DNA of 64,000 nt from CAVVAL01 sp963742725 (GCA_963742725.1 CAVUMX010000001.1:124001-188000); one strand, 5' to 3'. Shown: positions 26,718 to 35,688, counted from the first letter of the stretch. Numbers and translations are program-made. The notes: generated by a model from the letters alone, not told the origin.

Positions 26718-27823
26718 CAGCGACCACCCTCCATGAGCTTCACGAACCTGTCGAACAGGTAGTCGGCGTCGTGCGGGCCGGCCGCCGCCTCGGGGTGGTA
26801 CTGCACCGAGAACGCCGGCCGGTCGAGCAGCTGAAGGCCCTCGACCACGTCGTCGTTGAGGCAGACGTGGCTCACCTCGACCCGCCCGAACTCGGTGTCC
26901 GTCACCCGGTCGATAGGGGCGTCCACCGCGAAGCCGTGGTTGTGCGCCGTCACCTCGACCTTGCCGGTCGTCCGGTCCTGGACGGGCTGGTTGATGCCGC
27001 GGTGGCCGTACCGGAGCTTGTAGGTGCCGAAGCCCAGCGCCCGGCCGAGGATCTGGTTGCCGAAGCAGATGCCGAACAGCGGCACGTTCCGCTCCAGCAC
27101 CCCCCGGGCCAGCCCGACGGCGTGGTCGGCGGTCGCCGGGTCACCGGGGCCGTTCGACAGGAAGACGCCGTCCGGGTTCGTCGCGAGGACGTCGTCCAGC
27201 GACGAGGTCGACGGCAGCACGTGGACCTCGATGCCGCGCGCGGCCATCCGCCGGGGCGTGTTCCGCTTGATCCCGAGGTCCAGGGCGGCGACCCGGAACC
27301 GGGTCTCCCCCTCGGCCGGCACCACGTACGGCTCGGACGTGGTCACCTCTCCACAGAGATCCGCACCGGCCATGCCCGGGCTGGCCAGCACGCGCTCCAG
27401 CAGCGCGGCCGGATCCGTCTCCACACTGGACACCGCCGCCCGCATCGCCCCGCGCTCGCGCAGGTGGCGGGTCAATGCGCGGGTGTCCACACCGGAGATG
27501 CCGACGACGTCCTGCGCCGCCAGCTCGTCCGCCAGCTCCCGCGTGGACCGCCAGTTCGAGGCCCGACGCGCAGGGTCGCGGACGACGTAGCCGGCCACCC
27601 AGATCCGGTCGGACTCGCCGTCCTCGTCGTTCACGCCCGTGTTGCCGATGTGCGGCGCGGTCATCGCGACGATCTGCCGGTGGTACGACGGATCGGTCAG
27701 TGTCTCCTGGTAGCCGGTCATGCCGGTGTTGAAGACCGCCTCGCCGAACACCTCGCCGACGGCGCCGTAGCTCTCGCCGCGGAACGTCCGGCCGTCTTCC
27801 AGTACGAGCAGGGCGGGCTTCAC
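26717..27823 (-). CDS. carA: carbamoyl-phosphate synthase, small subunit
   Basis: Glutamine amidotransferase that feeds ammonia to CarB. 368 residues. The N-terminal CPSase domain (PALLVLEDGRTFRGESYG) is followed by the class I GATase with the nucleophile in LFGICFGNQILG and the His/Glu pair in SVQYHPEAAAGPHD. GTG at 27823 overlaps the stop of the upstream PH-like gene as GTGA. Confidence 0.95.
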
Positions 27824-28374
27824 GAATCGCTCCCGGTGGTCGTGGGGGCGCCCCGGCGCAGGTCGAGGACCGCCTGCACATACGGGACGTGGACGGTGTG
27901 CGTGTCGGCGCGGAACGCGGTGTCCAGCAGCTCGCCGCGGTGTTCCCACGTCACCACGAACAACCGCCCGTCCCCCATCACCTTGCCCGCGAGTGCCGAG
28001 TCGAGCCGAGCGTCACATACCGACCCGATCGGGATGAACACCTCCGGTGCCCCGTCCCGCTCTATGAACACGCCCTCCGGGACGAGGCTCAGCGTGCCGG
28101 CGCTCCGGTCCGACAGCTGACCGGCGACGACGCGCGCCTGCCAGTCACCCGAGACGGTCGTGCCGATGTACATGCCCCGCGCGGGTGCCAGCGACCCGGC
28201 GCCACGCTCGGCAGGCGCCACCGGCAGCGGCAACAGGTACGACTGCCGCGCGGCCTTGCGCCGCCACGCCCGCAACATCCCGTACGCGGCCAGCGCGAAC
28301 ACCGCGAGCGTCAACGCGGTCAACCCCAGCCGCTCCGGCCAGTGCGTCTCGACAACCGGCCCCACTGCGTTCAT
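27820..28374 (-). CDS. membrane-anchored PH-like protein in the pyr operon
   Basis: 184 residues from ATG 28374 (MNAVGPVVETHW). One membrane helix at ~16-35 (LGLTALTLAVFALAAYGML) followed by a basic stretch and a beta-rich domain of about 140 residues. A protein of this layout sits between pyrC and carA in many actinobacteria; its role is unknown. Start downstream of the longer open frame because that frame overlaps pyrC. Confidence 0.75.
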   Translation of the reverse strand: MNAVGPVVETHWPERLGLTALTLAVFALAAYGMLRAWRRKAARQSYLLPLPVAPAERGAGSLAPARGMYIGTTVSGDWQARVVAGQLSDRSAGTLSLVPEGVFIERDGAPEVFIPIGSVCDARLDSALAGKVMGDGRLFVVTWEHRGELLDTAFRADTHTVHVPYVQAVLDLRRGAPTTTGSDS

Positions 28375-28399
28375 TGGTTCGCTCCGTCGACGGCGCGGC

Positions 28400-29674
28400 T
28401 CACGACTGCGCCTTTCCGTCCAGGACGGTCGGGCGGCCGCGGAGGAAGGTTGTGACCGGGCGGGCCGGCAGCCGCAGCCCCGCGTACGGGGTGTTCCGGC
28501 TGATGCTCGCCAGCTCCTCGCCGCGGACGGTCCAGGGAGCGTCCGGATCGACGAGCACGAGGTTGGCCGGCGAGCCGGGCGCCAGGCCACGGCCGTGGTC
28601 GGCCAGGCCGGCGATGCGGGCCGGCGTGCGGCTCATCCGGTCGGCGACGCCGGCCCAGTCGAGCAGGCCGGTCGAGACCATGGCCTCGGCGACGACCCCG
28701 AGCGCGGTCTCCAGCCCGAGCATGCCGGGCCGGGCGCAGCCCCACTCGCACTCCTTGTCCTCGCGGGTGTGCGGCGCGTGGTCGGTGGCGACGACGTCGA
28801 TCGTGCCGTCGGCCAGTCCCTCGCGCAGCGCCTGCACGTCGGCGTTGGTCCGGAGCGGGGGGTTGACCTTGAAGACCGGGTCGTAGCTGGACGCCAGCTC
28901 GTCGGTGAGGAGAAGGTGGTGCGGCGTGACCTCGGCGGTGACCCGCCAGCCCTTCGACTTCGCCCAGCGGATGATCTCGACGCTCCCGGCGGTCGAGACG
29001 TGGCAGACGTGCAGCCGCGAACCGACGTGCCCGGCGAGCAGCGCGTCGCGGGCGATGATCGCCTCCTCCGCGACCGCCGGCCAGCCCGTCAGCCCCAGCC
29101 GGGCCGACTGCTCGCCCTCGTTCATCTGCGCGCCGACCGTGAGCCGCGGCTCCTCGGCGTGCTGCGCGATGATCCCGTCGAACGCCTTCACGTACTCCAG
29201 CGCGCGCCGCATCAGCGCCGGGTCGGCGAGGCAGTGCCCGTCGTCGGAGAACATGCGGACCTTCGCCGCCGAGTCCGCCATCGCCCCCAGCTCGGCCAGC
29301 CGCTCACCGGCCAGCCCGACCGTGATCGCGCCGACCGGCTGGACGTCGACCAGCCCCGCCTCCTGCCCGAGCCGCCACACCTGCTCGACCACGCCGGCCG
29401 TGTCGGCCACCGGATCGGTGTTCGCCATCGCGCACACCGCCGTGTACCCGCCGAGCGCGGCGGCACGGCTGCCGGTCTCCACGGTCTCGGCGTCTTCCCG
29501 TCCGGGCTGGCGCAGGTGCGTGTGGAGGTCGACGAAGCCCGGGAGGGCGATGAGGCCGTCCGCGTCGACGATCGTCGCGTTCGGGGCTCCGGACTCCGCT
29601 ATCACGCCATCCCGGATGTGCAGGTCGGTGCGCTGCCCACCGTCCGGAGAGACGCCCTTGATCGTGAAGTTCAT
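28400..29674 (-). CDS. pyrC: dihydroorotase, class I
   Basis: Cyclises carbamoyl-aspartate. 424 residues, the long class I form. Zinc ligands: HTHLRQPG, the later HAEEPRL and CHVSTAGS, and the catalytic Asp in ATDHAPHTREDKE. The start ATG follows the pyrB stop TAA without a gap. Confidence 0.95.
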   Translation of the reverse strand: MNFTIKGVSPDGGQRTDLHIRDGVIAESGAPNATIVDADGLIALPGFVDLHTHLRQPGREDAETVETGSRAAALGGYTAVCAMANTDPVADTAGVVEQVWRLGQEAGLVDVQPVGAITVGLAGERLAELGAMADSAAKVRMFSDDGHCLADPALMRRALEYVKAFDGIIAQHAEEPRLTVGAQMNEGEQSARLGLTGWPAVAEEAIIARDALLAGHVGSRLHVCHVSTAGSVEIIRWAKSKGWRVTAEVTPHHLLLTDELASSYDPVFKVNPPLRTNADVQALREGLADGTIDVVATDHAPHTREDKECEWGCARPGMLGLETALGVVAEAMVSTGLLDWAGVADRMSRTPARIAGLADHGRGLAPGSPANLVLVDPDAPWTVRGEELASISRNTPYAGLRLPARPVTTFLRGRPTVLDGKAQS

Positions 29675-30601
29675 TTAGTTCTCCCTGGTGCCGGCGCCGC
29701 CGAGCAGTAGATAGAGGACGGCCATGCGGGCGCTGACGCCGTTCGTGACCTGTTCGACGATCGTGGAGCGGACGGAGTCGGCGACCTCCGGCGCGATCTC
29801 CATGCCCCGGTTCATCGGACCGGGGTGCATGACGATCGCGTGGTCGGGGAGCGCGCCCATCCGCCTGGCGTCGAGGCCGTAGCGGCGGCTGTACTCCCGC
29901 TCGGTGGGGAAGTAGGAGGCGTTCATCCGCTCGCGCTGGACGCGGAGCATCATGACGACGTCGGACTTCGGCAGCACCGAGTCGAGGTCGTAGGAGACGG
30001 CGGCGGGCCAGGCGTCGACGCCGACCGGCAGCAGCGTCGGCGGGGCGACCAGCGTCACCTCGGCACCGAGCGTGTGCAGCAGCAGGACGTTGGAGCGGGC
30101 CACGCGGCTGTGCAGGACGTCGCCGACGACCGTGACCTTGAGCCCTTCGAGGCGGCCGAGCCTGCGCCGCATCGTGAACGCGTCGAGCAGCGCCTGGGTG
30201 GGGTGCTCGTGCGTGCCGTCGCCGGCATTGACGACGACCCCGTCGACCCACTGCGCGAGACGGTGCGGCGCCCCGGACTGGCCGTGCCGGATCACCACCG
30301 CGTCGGCGCCCATGGCCTGGAGGGTGAGCGCGGTGTCCTTCAGGCTCTCGCCCTTGCTGACGCTCGAACCCTTGGCGGAGAAGTTGATGACGTCGGCGCT
30401 CAGGCGCTTCGCCGCCGCCTCGAACGAGATCCGGGTGCGGGTGGAGTCCTCGTAGAAGAGGTTGACGACCGTGCGGCCGCGCAGCGTCGGCAGCTTCTTC
30501 ACCTCGCGGGTGGCCAGCCGGGCCATCTCCTCGGCGGTGTCGAGCACCAGCAGGGCGGTGTCGCGGTCGAGGTCGGACGCGGAGAGAAGGTGCGGGATCA
30601 T
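29675..30601 (-). CDS. pyrB: aspartate carbamoyltransferase
   Basis: Committed step of pyrimidine synthesis. 308 residues. Carbamoyl phosphate motif EDSTRTRISFE, the mobile SSVSKGESLKDT loop, and the aspartate-binding region. No regulatory PyrI gene is seen, as expected with PyrR control. ATGA overlap with pyrR. Confidence 0.95.
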   Translation of the reverse strand: MIPHLLSASDLDRDTALLVLDTAEEMARLATREVKKLPTLRGRTVVNLFYEDSTRTRISFEAAAKRLSADVINFSAKGSSVSKGESLKDTALTLQAMGADAVVIRHGQSGAPHRLAQWVDGVVVNAGDGTHEHPTQALLDAFTMRRRLGRLEGLKVTVVGDVLHSRVARSNVLLLHTLGAEVTLVAPPTLLPVGVDAWPAAVSYDLDSVLPKSDVVMMLRVQRERMNASYFPTEREYSRRYGLDARRMGALPDHAIVMHPGPMNRGMEIAPEVADSVRSTIVEQVTNGVSARMAVLYLLLGGAGTREN

Positions 30602-31182
30602 GAGGCAGCCTCCCCGGCGATGAGGACGGCGTCGCGCCCGTCCACTTCCTTGAGCAGCACCTTCACGTTCTCGGTGCGGGAGGTCGGCAGGTTCTTGCCG
30701 ACGTAGTCGGCGCGGATCGGCAGCTCGCGGTGCCCCCGGTCGACCAGGACGGCGAGCTGGACGGCGCGCGGCCGCCCCACGTCGTTGAGCGCGTCGAGCG
30801 CGGCCCTGACCGTGCGCCCGGAGAAGAGGACGTCGTCGACCAGCACCACCCGCTGCTTGTCGATGCCGCCCGGCGGGATGTGCGTGGGCTCCAGCGCGCG
30901 GGCGCCGCGCAGCCGGAGATCGTCCCGGTAGAGGGTGATGTCGAGCGCGCCGACCGGGATGTCGAACTCGGTGAAGGCGCGGATCCGGTCGCCGAGGCGC
31001 CGGGCGAGATGGGCACCGCGCGTCGGGATGCCGAGAAGGACGGTCTCCGCCGCGCCTTCGGTCTTCTCGATGATCTGGTGCGCGATCCGGTCGACGATCC
31101 GGGCCAGATCGGCCGCGTCGAGGATGGCACGGGCTCCGTCCGAGGGCTTGTCAGCCGCGGACATGCCGAGGGCAGGCGTCAC
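30598..31182 (-). CDS. pyrR: PyrR RNA-binding regulator / uracil phosphoribosyltransferase
   Basis: 194 residues with the phosphoribosyltransferase motif VVLVDDVLFSGRTVRAAL. PyrR binds UMP/UTP and a leader RNA loop to repress its own operon. GTG at 31182 with GGAGG 7 bases upstream. A matching RNA loop is found 20-30 bases further upstream. Confidence 0.94.
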   Translation of the reverse strand: MTPALGMSAADKPSDGARAILDAADLARIVDRIAHQIIEKTEGAAETVLLGIPTRGAHLARRLGDRIRAFTEFDIPVGALDITLYRDDLRLRGARALEPTHIPPGGIDKQRVVLVDDVLFSGRTVRAALDALNDVGRPRAVQLAVLVDRGHRELPIRADYVGKNLPTSRTENVKVLLKEVDGRDAVLIAGEAAS

Positions 31183-31195
31183 CGCCAGACCTCCT

Positions 31196-31220
31196 TCCCC
31201 GCCTCACGGGACGGGTCGTT
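31196..31220 (-). promoter_or_regulatory. PyrR-binding RNA loop
   Basis: The minus-strand leader reads CGACCCGTCCCGTGAGGCGGGG. The core GTCCCGTGAGGC (31212-31201) matches the known PyrR recognition UCCnGnGAGG. CCCG and CGGG flank it to close the loop. It sits about 19 bases before the pyrR start, next to the SD, consistent with translational repression as in mycobacteria. Confidence 0.75.
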
Positions 31221-31359
31221 AAAGGACGTCGGTCGCGGCCCAACCTACCAGCGGCTTTGCGCCCGCTCCGAATCCAGCGACGCACCTCACATCGGGCGTG
31301 TCGCCCCGTCACTCAGCGCGTGCGGCGATCACGGAACGCAATGAAATCGCGTCATCCTC

Positions 31360-31389
31360 TTGACCGCGTGTATGGAATGGCCGTACGGT
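31360..31389 (+). promoter_or_regulatory. candidate bldD promoter
   Basis: TTGACC (31360-31365) and TACGGT (31384-31389) separated by 18 bases, about 57 bases upstream of the bldD start. This fits the housekeeping sigma factor consensus. Confidence 0.5.
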
Positions 31390-31401
31390 CACTCTCCGTA
31401 G
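31389..31401 (+). promoter_or_regulatory. candidate BldD autoregulatory site
   Basis: TCACTCTCCGTAG overlaps the end of the predicted -10 element. It agrees with 7 of the 9 fixed positions of the published BldD pattern TnACnC(A/T)GnGTnA. BldD represses its own gene in Streptomyces, so this site is plausible. Confidence 0.4.
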
Positions 31402-31445
31402 CGACTCGGCAGTTCGTCTGAACCTTCGACCCCTCCGGAGTACAT

Positions 31446-31919
31446 ATGTCCGACTACGCCAAGGCCCTCGGTGCGCGACTGCGAGCGATCAGGCAGCAGC
31501 AGGGCCTGTCCCTTCAGGGCGTGGAGGAGAAGTCCGGCGGTCGCTGGAAGGCGGTCGTGGTCGGCTCTTACGAGCGCGGCGACCGCGCCGTCACCGTGGC
31601 CCGCCTCAACGAACTCGCCGACTTCTACCGCGTGCCGATCGCGGAGCTGCTCCCCGGCGAGGGCCCCGGCCGCCACGAAGGCGCCAGCAAGGTCGTCATC
31701 GACCTGGAGCGTCTCGCCCACCTGCCCGGCGACGAGATCGGGCCCGTCGTCCGGTTCGCGCGGAGCATCCAGCAGCAGCGCGGCGACTACAACGGCCGCG
31801 TCCTGTCGATCCGCGCGGTCGACCTCCAGGCCCTCGCGATCGTGTACGACCTCTCCCCGGCTGGCCTCGTCGAGCGCCTGACCGAGTGGGGCGTCCTCGT
31901 CGCGACTCCGACCCGGTAG
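31446..31919 (+). CDS. bldD: developmental regulator BldD
   Basis: Master regulator that holds actinomycetes in vegetative growth; it dimerises on DNA when a c-di-GMP tetramer bridges its C-terminal domains. 157 residues: helix-turn-helix domain at ~4-70 (LGARLRAIRQQQGLSLQGVE, then VVGSYERGDRAVTV), C-terminal domain from ~78. The ligand motif is present as R112-G-D, eight residues, then R123-A-V-D126, the RGD-X8-RxxD form. CGGAG lies 9 bases before the ATG. Confidence 0.95.
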   Translation: MSDYAKALGARLRAIRQQQGLSLQGVEEKSGGRWKAVVVGSYERGDRAVTVARLNELADFYRVPIAELLPGEGPGRHEGASKVVIDLERLAHLPGDEIGPVVRFARSIQQQRGDYNGRVLSIRAVDLQALAIVYDLSPAGLVERLTEWGVLVATPTR

Positions 31920-31930
31920 GCGCCCCCGCA

Positions 31931-31995
31931 GCGGTTACGCCGCGCGCGTCGCGGTGGCAAGGCCACTGGGGCGCCGCAGCCGCCGTTGTAACCGC
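31931..31995 (+). terminator. nested hairpin after bldD
   Basis: GCGGTTAC (31931-31938) pairs with GTAACCGC (31988-31995). Inside, GTGG pairs with CCAC over CAAGG. It begins 12 bases after the bldD stop and could be its terminator; there is no T-run. Confidence 0.5.
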
Positions 31996-32015
31996 CGGCC
32001 CCGCCCCGGTAAAGA

Positions 32016-32127
32016 TCTAACCTGGAGCCCGCTGAGGTGCCGCGATCGCAAGGCGGAGGCGGCGAGTAGGCCATATGGGCCGCGAGCCGCCGACAACGCA
32101 GCGAGCGTGGTGCCTCAGCGGGCCGCC
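32016..32127. repeat. structured ~112-bp repeat, copy B (3' of nusB)
   Basis: Same outer halves as copy A. Arms 32028-32049 and 32101-32122 pair over 22 positions; the position that is U-G in copy A is U-A here. The centre differs from copy A (GGCCATATGGGCC here). It ends two bases before the nusB stop codon. Confidence 0.85.
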
Positions 32128-32129
32128 CC

Positions 32130-32567
32130 TCAGTTCAGTTCGGCTTTGAGGAGTTGTAGGCGGCCGAGGAGGCCGTTGACGAAGCGGGGGGACTCGTCGG
32201 TCGACAGTTCCCTCGCCAGGTCGACGGCCTCGTCGATGGCGACGGCGTCCGGGATGTCGTCCCGCCACAGCAGCTCGTAGATCGCCACCCGCAGGATGTT
32301 GCGGTCCACGGCCGGCATCCGGTCGAGCGTCCAGCCCTCGGCGTACGTGGTCAGCAGCTCGTCGATCCGGTCGCGCCGCTCGGTGACGCCCTCGACCAGC
32401 GTCACCGCGTACTCCGGGACCGGCGGGTCGGCCTGCGCCAGCCGGTCCTTGGCCGTGAGCATCACGTCGGTGCCGCGCAGGTCCGACTCGTACAGGATGT
32501 CCAGCGCCCGCTTGCGTGCCTTGCGGCGCGCGGACCGGCGCTCGGGGTGTTCGCCCTTAGCCGGCAC
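32130..32567 (-). CDS. nusB: transcription antitermination factor NusB
   Basis: Binds boxA RNA with NusE during rRNA transcription. 145 residues, all-alpha. ARKRALDILYESDLRG at the start and DRNILRVAIYELLWRDDIPDAVAIDEAVDLA are the family's conserved segments. GTG start one base after the efp stop. Confidence 0.94.
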   Translation of the reverse strand: MPAKGEHPERRSARRKARKRALDILYESDLRGTDVMLTAKDRLAQADPPVPEYAVTLVEGVTERRDRIDELLTTYAEGWTLDRMPAVDRNILRVAIYELLWRDDIPDAVAIDEAVDLARELSTDESPRFVNGLLGRLQLLKAELN

Positions 32568-32568
32568 G

Positions 32569-33132
32569 TCAGTTGTTCACGCGGCTGATGTACCGGCCGT
32601 CGCGCGTGTCGACCTTGATCTTCTCGCCGGTGGTGACGAACAGCGGCACCTGGACGGTCGCGCCGGTCTCCAGCTCGGCCGGCTTCGTGCCGCCGGTGGA
32701 CCGGTCGCCCTGCAGGCCCGGGTCGGTGTGCTTGATGATCAGCTCGACGCTGGCCGGCAGTTCGACGTAGAGCGGGGTCGAGTCGTGCAGCGCGACGACG
32801 ACCTCGGCGTTCTCCAGCAGGTAGTTCGCGCCGTCGCCCACGGTCTCGGTGGGAACGTGGATCTGGTCGTAGGTGTCGGAGTCCATGAAGACGAAGTCGG
32901 TGCCCTCCTTGTAGAGGTAGGACATCGCGCGCTTGTCGACGTTCGCCGTTTCGACCTTGGTGCCGGCGTTGAAGGTGCGGTCGACGGTCTTGCCGCTGAG
33001 CACGTTCTTCAGCGTGGTGCGCACGAACGCACCACCCTTGCCGGGCTTGACGTGCTGGAACTCGACGACGTTCCACAGCTGTCCGTCGATGTTCAGCGTC
33101 ATGCCGTTCTTGAGGTCGTTGGTGGTGGCCAT
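32569..33132 (-). CDS. efp: translation elongation factor P
   Basis: Helps ribosomes through proline runs, which matters here because many proteins in the window are Pro-rich. 187 residues from ATG 33132; the three beta-barrel domains are complete. The tip loop is HVKPGKGGAFVRT, with the lysine at the usual modification position. GGAGA lies upstream. The longer frame to 33318 is not used. Confidence 0.95.
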   Translation of the reverse strand: MATTNDLKNGMTLNIDGQLWNVVEFQHVKPGKGGAFVRTTLKNVLSGKTVDRTFNAGTKVETANVDKRAMSYLYKEGTDFVFMDSDTYDQIHVPTETVGDGANYLLENAEVVVALHDSTPLYVELPASVELIIKHTDPGLQGDRSTGGTKPAELETGATVQVPLFVTTGEKIKVDTRDGRYISRVNN

Positions 33133-33318
33133 GCCTGGTCTGTCTCCTTGGTTGCCGGGGCCGTGCGGGGCCGCCCGCCGGCTCGGCTGGTGGTCAACGT
33201 GAGTGTGCGCGGCACAGGGGCGCCGCCGCCAAGACTCACAGAGTGTACCGGTCAGGTGGTGCCTGGCCGCGAATCGAGTCTTGACGGCGTGGGCACCGTG
33301 CCTTAGCGTCGCCGGCAA

Positions 33319-33335
33319 TTAGGAAACTTTCCTAA
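33319..33335. promoter_or_regulatory. palindromic operator before the GH9 gene
   Basis: TTAGGAAACTTTCCTAA is a perfect 17-base palindrome (8-base arms about one central base), 24 bases before the start of the hydrolase gene. It is strikingly AT-rich for this genome. Likely the binding site of a repressor that senses a sugar or polysaccharide product; the repressor is not in this window. Confidence 0.7.
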
Positions 33336-33358
33336 CCATTCATCTTTCCGGAGTCGTC

Positions 33359-35254
33359 ATGAGCGCACCCCGCAGGGCAGTCGGACTCCTCACCGCCCTG
33401 GTGGTGGCGGGGACCGGAGGGCTTGCCGCCGCCGCGCCGCCCTCGGCCGCCGCCGGTGTTTCCGCCGTGCGTGTGGACCAGGTCGGGTACGGGGTCACCG
33501 AGACCAAGCACGCGTACCTGATGGCCGACGCGGCCTCCCCCGGCACACGGTTCGCCGTCGTCGACGCGCGCGGCCGGACCGTGCTCAGCGGACGGGTCGG
33601 CGCCGACCGTGGCCCGTGGAACGAGCGGTTCGGTGCCGTCCACCCGATCGACTTCTCCGCCTTACGCCACCCCGGCGCCTACCGGATCCGCGCCGCCGGC
33701 GCCACGTCGCCCGCGTTCCAGATCGGCGGCACCGACCGGCTGTTCGGGCCCCTCGCCAAGGACAGCACCCACTTCTTCCAGGTACAGCGGGACGGCGCGG
33801 ACGTCGTCAAGACCCGCATGGACCGCAAGCCCTCCCACCTCGCCGACCGGACCGCCACGGTGTACGAGCACCCCGTCTTCGCCGGCGACGGCGGCGACGT
33901 GCCCGCCGCACCGCTCAAGCCGATCGCCGGCGAGGCCCCCGTCGACGTCGAGGGCGGCTGGTTCGACGCCGGGGACTTCGTCAAGTTCACCCACGCGTCC
34001 GCGTACTCCACCGCCGAGCTGCTGTACGTCCAGCGCTTCTCGCCGGACCGCGCGCTCGACGCCGAGACCCGGCACGGCGTCCGCTGGCTCGACAAGGCGT
34101 GGGACGCCCGTCGCAAGGTGCTGTACGTCCAGGTCGGCATCGGTACCGGCAGCGAAGAGTTCGGCTTCCTCGGCGACCACGACGTGTGGCGCCTCCCCGA
34201 AGCCGACGACGCGCTCGACGTGAAGCCCGGCGACCCCGAGTACTTCATCAAGCACCGCCCGGTGTTCCGCGCCTCCGCGCCCGGCGGGCAGATCAGCCCC
34301 AACCTCGCCGGCCGCATCTCGGCGTCCTTCGCGCTCGCCGCCCAGATCGAAGCCCGCCGCAACCCTCGCCTCGCCCGCCACTACCTGGAAGAAGGCGCGT
34401 CGATCTTCGCCCTCGCGAAGACCACCGACGTCGGCGAACTCATCACCGCCTTCCCCCACGCCTACTACCCCGAAGACTCCTGGCAGGACGACCTCGAGTT
34501 CGGCGCCACCCAACTCGCCCTCGCCGGACGCGCCCTCGGCGACCGCCGCGCCGCCGGCTGGCTCCGCGCCGCCGCACACTGGGCCGACGCCTACCTCGCC
34601 AGCGAACACCGCGACACCCTCAACCTGTACGACACCAGCGCCCTCGGCCACGCCGACCTGATCCGCCTCCTGCGCTCCACGCGCGGCGGCCACGCCGTCA
34701 CCGCCGCCGACCTCATCGCCGACCTCCGGCGCCAACTCGACACCGGCGTCACCGCCGCGGCCGACCGCCCCTTCCGCAACGCCGCCGACACCACCAACTT
34801 CGACGTCGCCACCCGCAGCCTCGGCTACGCCGCCACCGCCAAGCTCTACCGCACCCTCACCGGCGACCGCCGCTACGACACCTTCGGCACCCAACAACGC
34901 AACTTCGTCCTCGGCGCCAACCCCTGGGGCACCACCCTCGTCATCGGCGCCGGCACCACCTTCCCCCACTGCCCCCAACACCAGGTCGCCAACCTCGCCG
35001 GATCGCTCAACGGCGGAACCCGCGTCGTCACCGGCGCCGTCGTCAACGGACCCAACGGCGCCGCCAACTTCGAATTCATCGGAATCCCCGACGGCGCCAA
35101 CGCCTGTCCGGCAGATGGAAACAACCGATTCGCGCCGTACGACACCACCGAATCCCGGTACCTTGACGACGTCCGCGCATGGCCCAGCAGCGAACCAGCC
35201 ATCGACTTCACCTCCACCGGAATGCTCGCGTTCGCCCTCACCAGCAAGGGCTGA
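33359..35254 (+). CDS. secreted glycoside hydrolase family 9 (cellulase-type)
   Basis: 631 residues. Signal peptide at 1-32 (APRRAVGLLTALVVAGTGG, Ala-rich cleavage region). An Ig-like N-terminal domain spans ~35-125 (VRVDQVGYGVTETKHAYL). The (alpha/alpha)6 catalytic domain follows: GGWFDAGDFVKF at ~199-210 holds the catalytic base aspartates, and SSEPAIDFTSTGMLAFAL at ~610 the proton-donor Glu. The His motif region reads TTFPHCPQHQV. No carbohydrate-binding module is attached. Orientation opposes both flanking operons, and it has its own operator and terminator, so it looks like an inserted unit. Expected to cut beta-1,4-glucans outside the cell. Confidence 0.92.
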   Translation: MSAPRRAVGLLTALVVAGTGGLAAAAPPSAAAGVSAVRVDQVGYGVTETKHAYLMADAASPGTRFAVVDARGRTVLSGRVGADRGPWNERFGAVHPIDFSALRHPGAYRIRAAGATSPAFQIGGTDRLFGPLAKDSTHFFQVQRDGADVVKTRMDRKPSHLADRTATVYEHPVFAGDGGDVPAAPLKPIAGEAPVDVEGGWFDAGDFVKFTHASAYSTAELLYVQRFSPDRALDAETRHGVRWLDKAWDARRKVLYVQVGIGTGSEEFGFLGDHDVWRLPEADDALDVKPGDPEYFIKHRPVFRASAPGGQISPNLAGRISASFALAAQIEARRNPRLARHYLEEGASIFALAKTTDVGELITAFPHAYYPEDSWQDDLEFGATQLALAGRALGDRRAAGWLRAAAHWADAYLASEHRDTLNLYDTSALGHADLIRLLRSTRGGHAVTAADLIADLRRQLDTGVTAAADRPFRNAADTTNFDVATRSLGYAATAKLYRTLTGDRRYDTFGTQQRNFVLGANPWGTTLVIGAGTTFPHCPQHQVANLAGSLNGGTRVVTGAVVNGPNGAANFEFIGIPDGANACPADGNNRFAPYDTTESRYLDDVRAWPSSEPAIDFTSTGMLAFALTSKG

Positions 35255-35265
35255 CGCCACAAACT

Positions 35266-35305
35266 GGGTCCGCCGTCCGCCGCACCCGGACGGCGGGCCC
35301 TTTTT
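35266..35305 (+). terminator. intrinsic terminator of the GH9 gene
   Basis: GGGTCCGCCGTCC (35266-35278) pairs with GGACGGCGGGCCC (35288-35300), one G-U pair, followed at once by TTTTTATT. A textbook rho-independent terminator, the clearest in the window. Confidence 0.92.
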
Positions 35306-35489
35306 ATTGCCTATCGGTCGCTGCGGCCGGCCCAGCCGCACCCTGGCTGCGTTCTCGGTCCCTCGTGGCCGGGAGGCCACTTCGGGGCCTGCCGCCTTGC
35401 CAGGGCACGGCTGGACTCGGCCTCGCTCGCCGCTCGGGGGGTTGGGGCTAGAGCAGCCGCGGCGCTCCGCGCGCGGGCGGCGGGCCCGC

Positions 35490-35541
35490 CGAAGTGTGTG
35501 GGGTTTTGGGGGCTATAGCTCGCGAGAACCCACACACTTCG
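35490..35541. repeat. hairpin with GTGTGTGGG arm
   Basis: CGAAGTGTGTGGG (35490-35502) pairs with CCCACACACTTCG (35529-35541). The arm resembles that of the terminator at 52747 (both contain GTGTGGGGTTT). Confidence 0.65.
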
Positions 35542-35627
35542 CGCGACGGCGGCTCGTCACAGCGCAGCGCGCGCCTAGCCTCCCTCGCCGCTGCGGCATC
35601 TCGCGCACGCGGCGCGGCGCGGCGGGG

Positions 35628-35688
35628 GGACTTTCGCGGCACGCGTGCCTAAAGCGGGCGGGCGTAGCCACGCAAGTCCCGAAAGTCC
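35628..35688. other. hairpin with two competing right arms
   Basis: GGACTTTCG (35628-35636) pairs with CGAAAGTCC (35680-35688). GGGACTT can instead pair with the adjoining AAGTCCC (35674-35680). The right arm is followed by GAATC, recalling the GTCCGAA arm of the three 18-bp elements. Confidence 0.5.
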
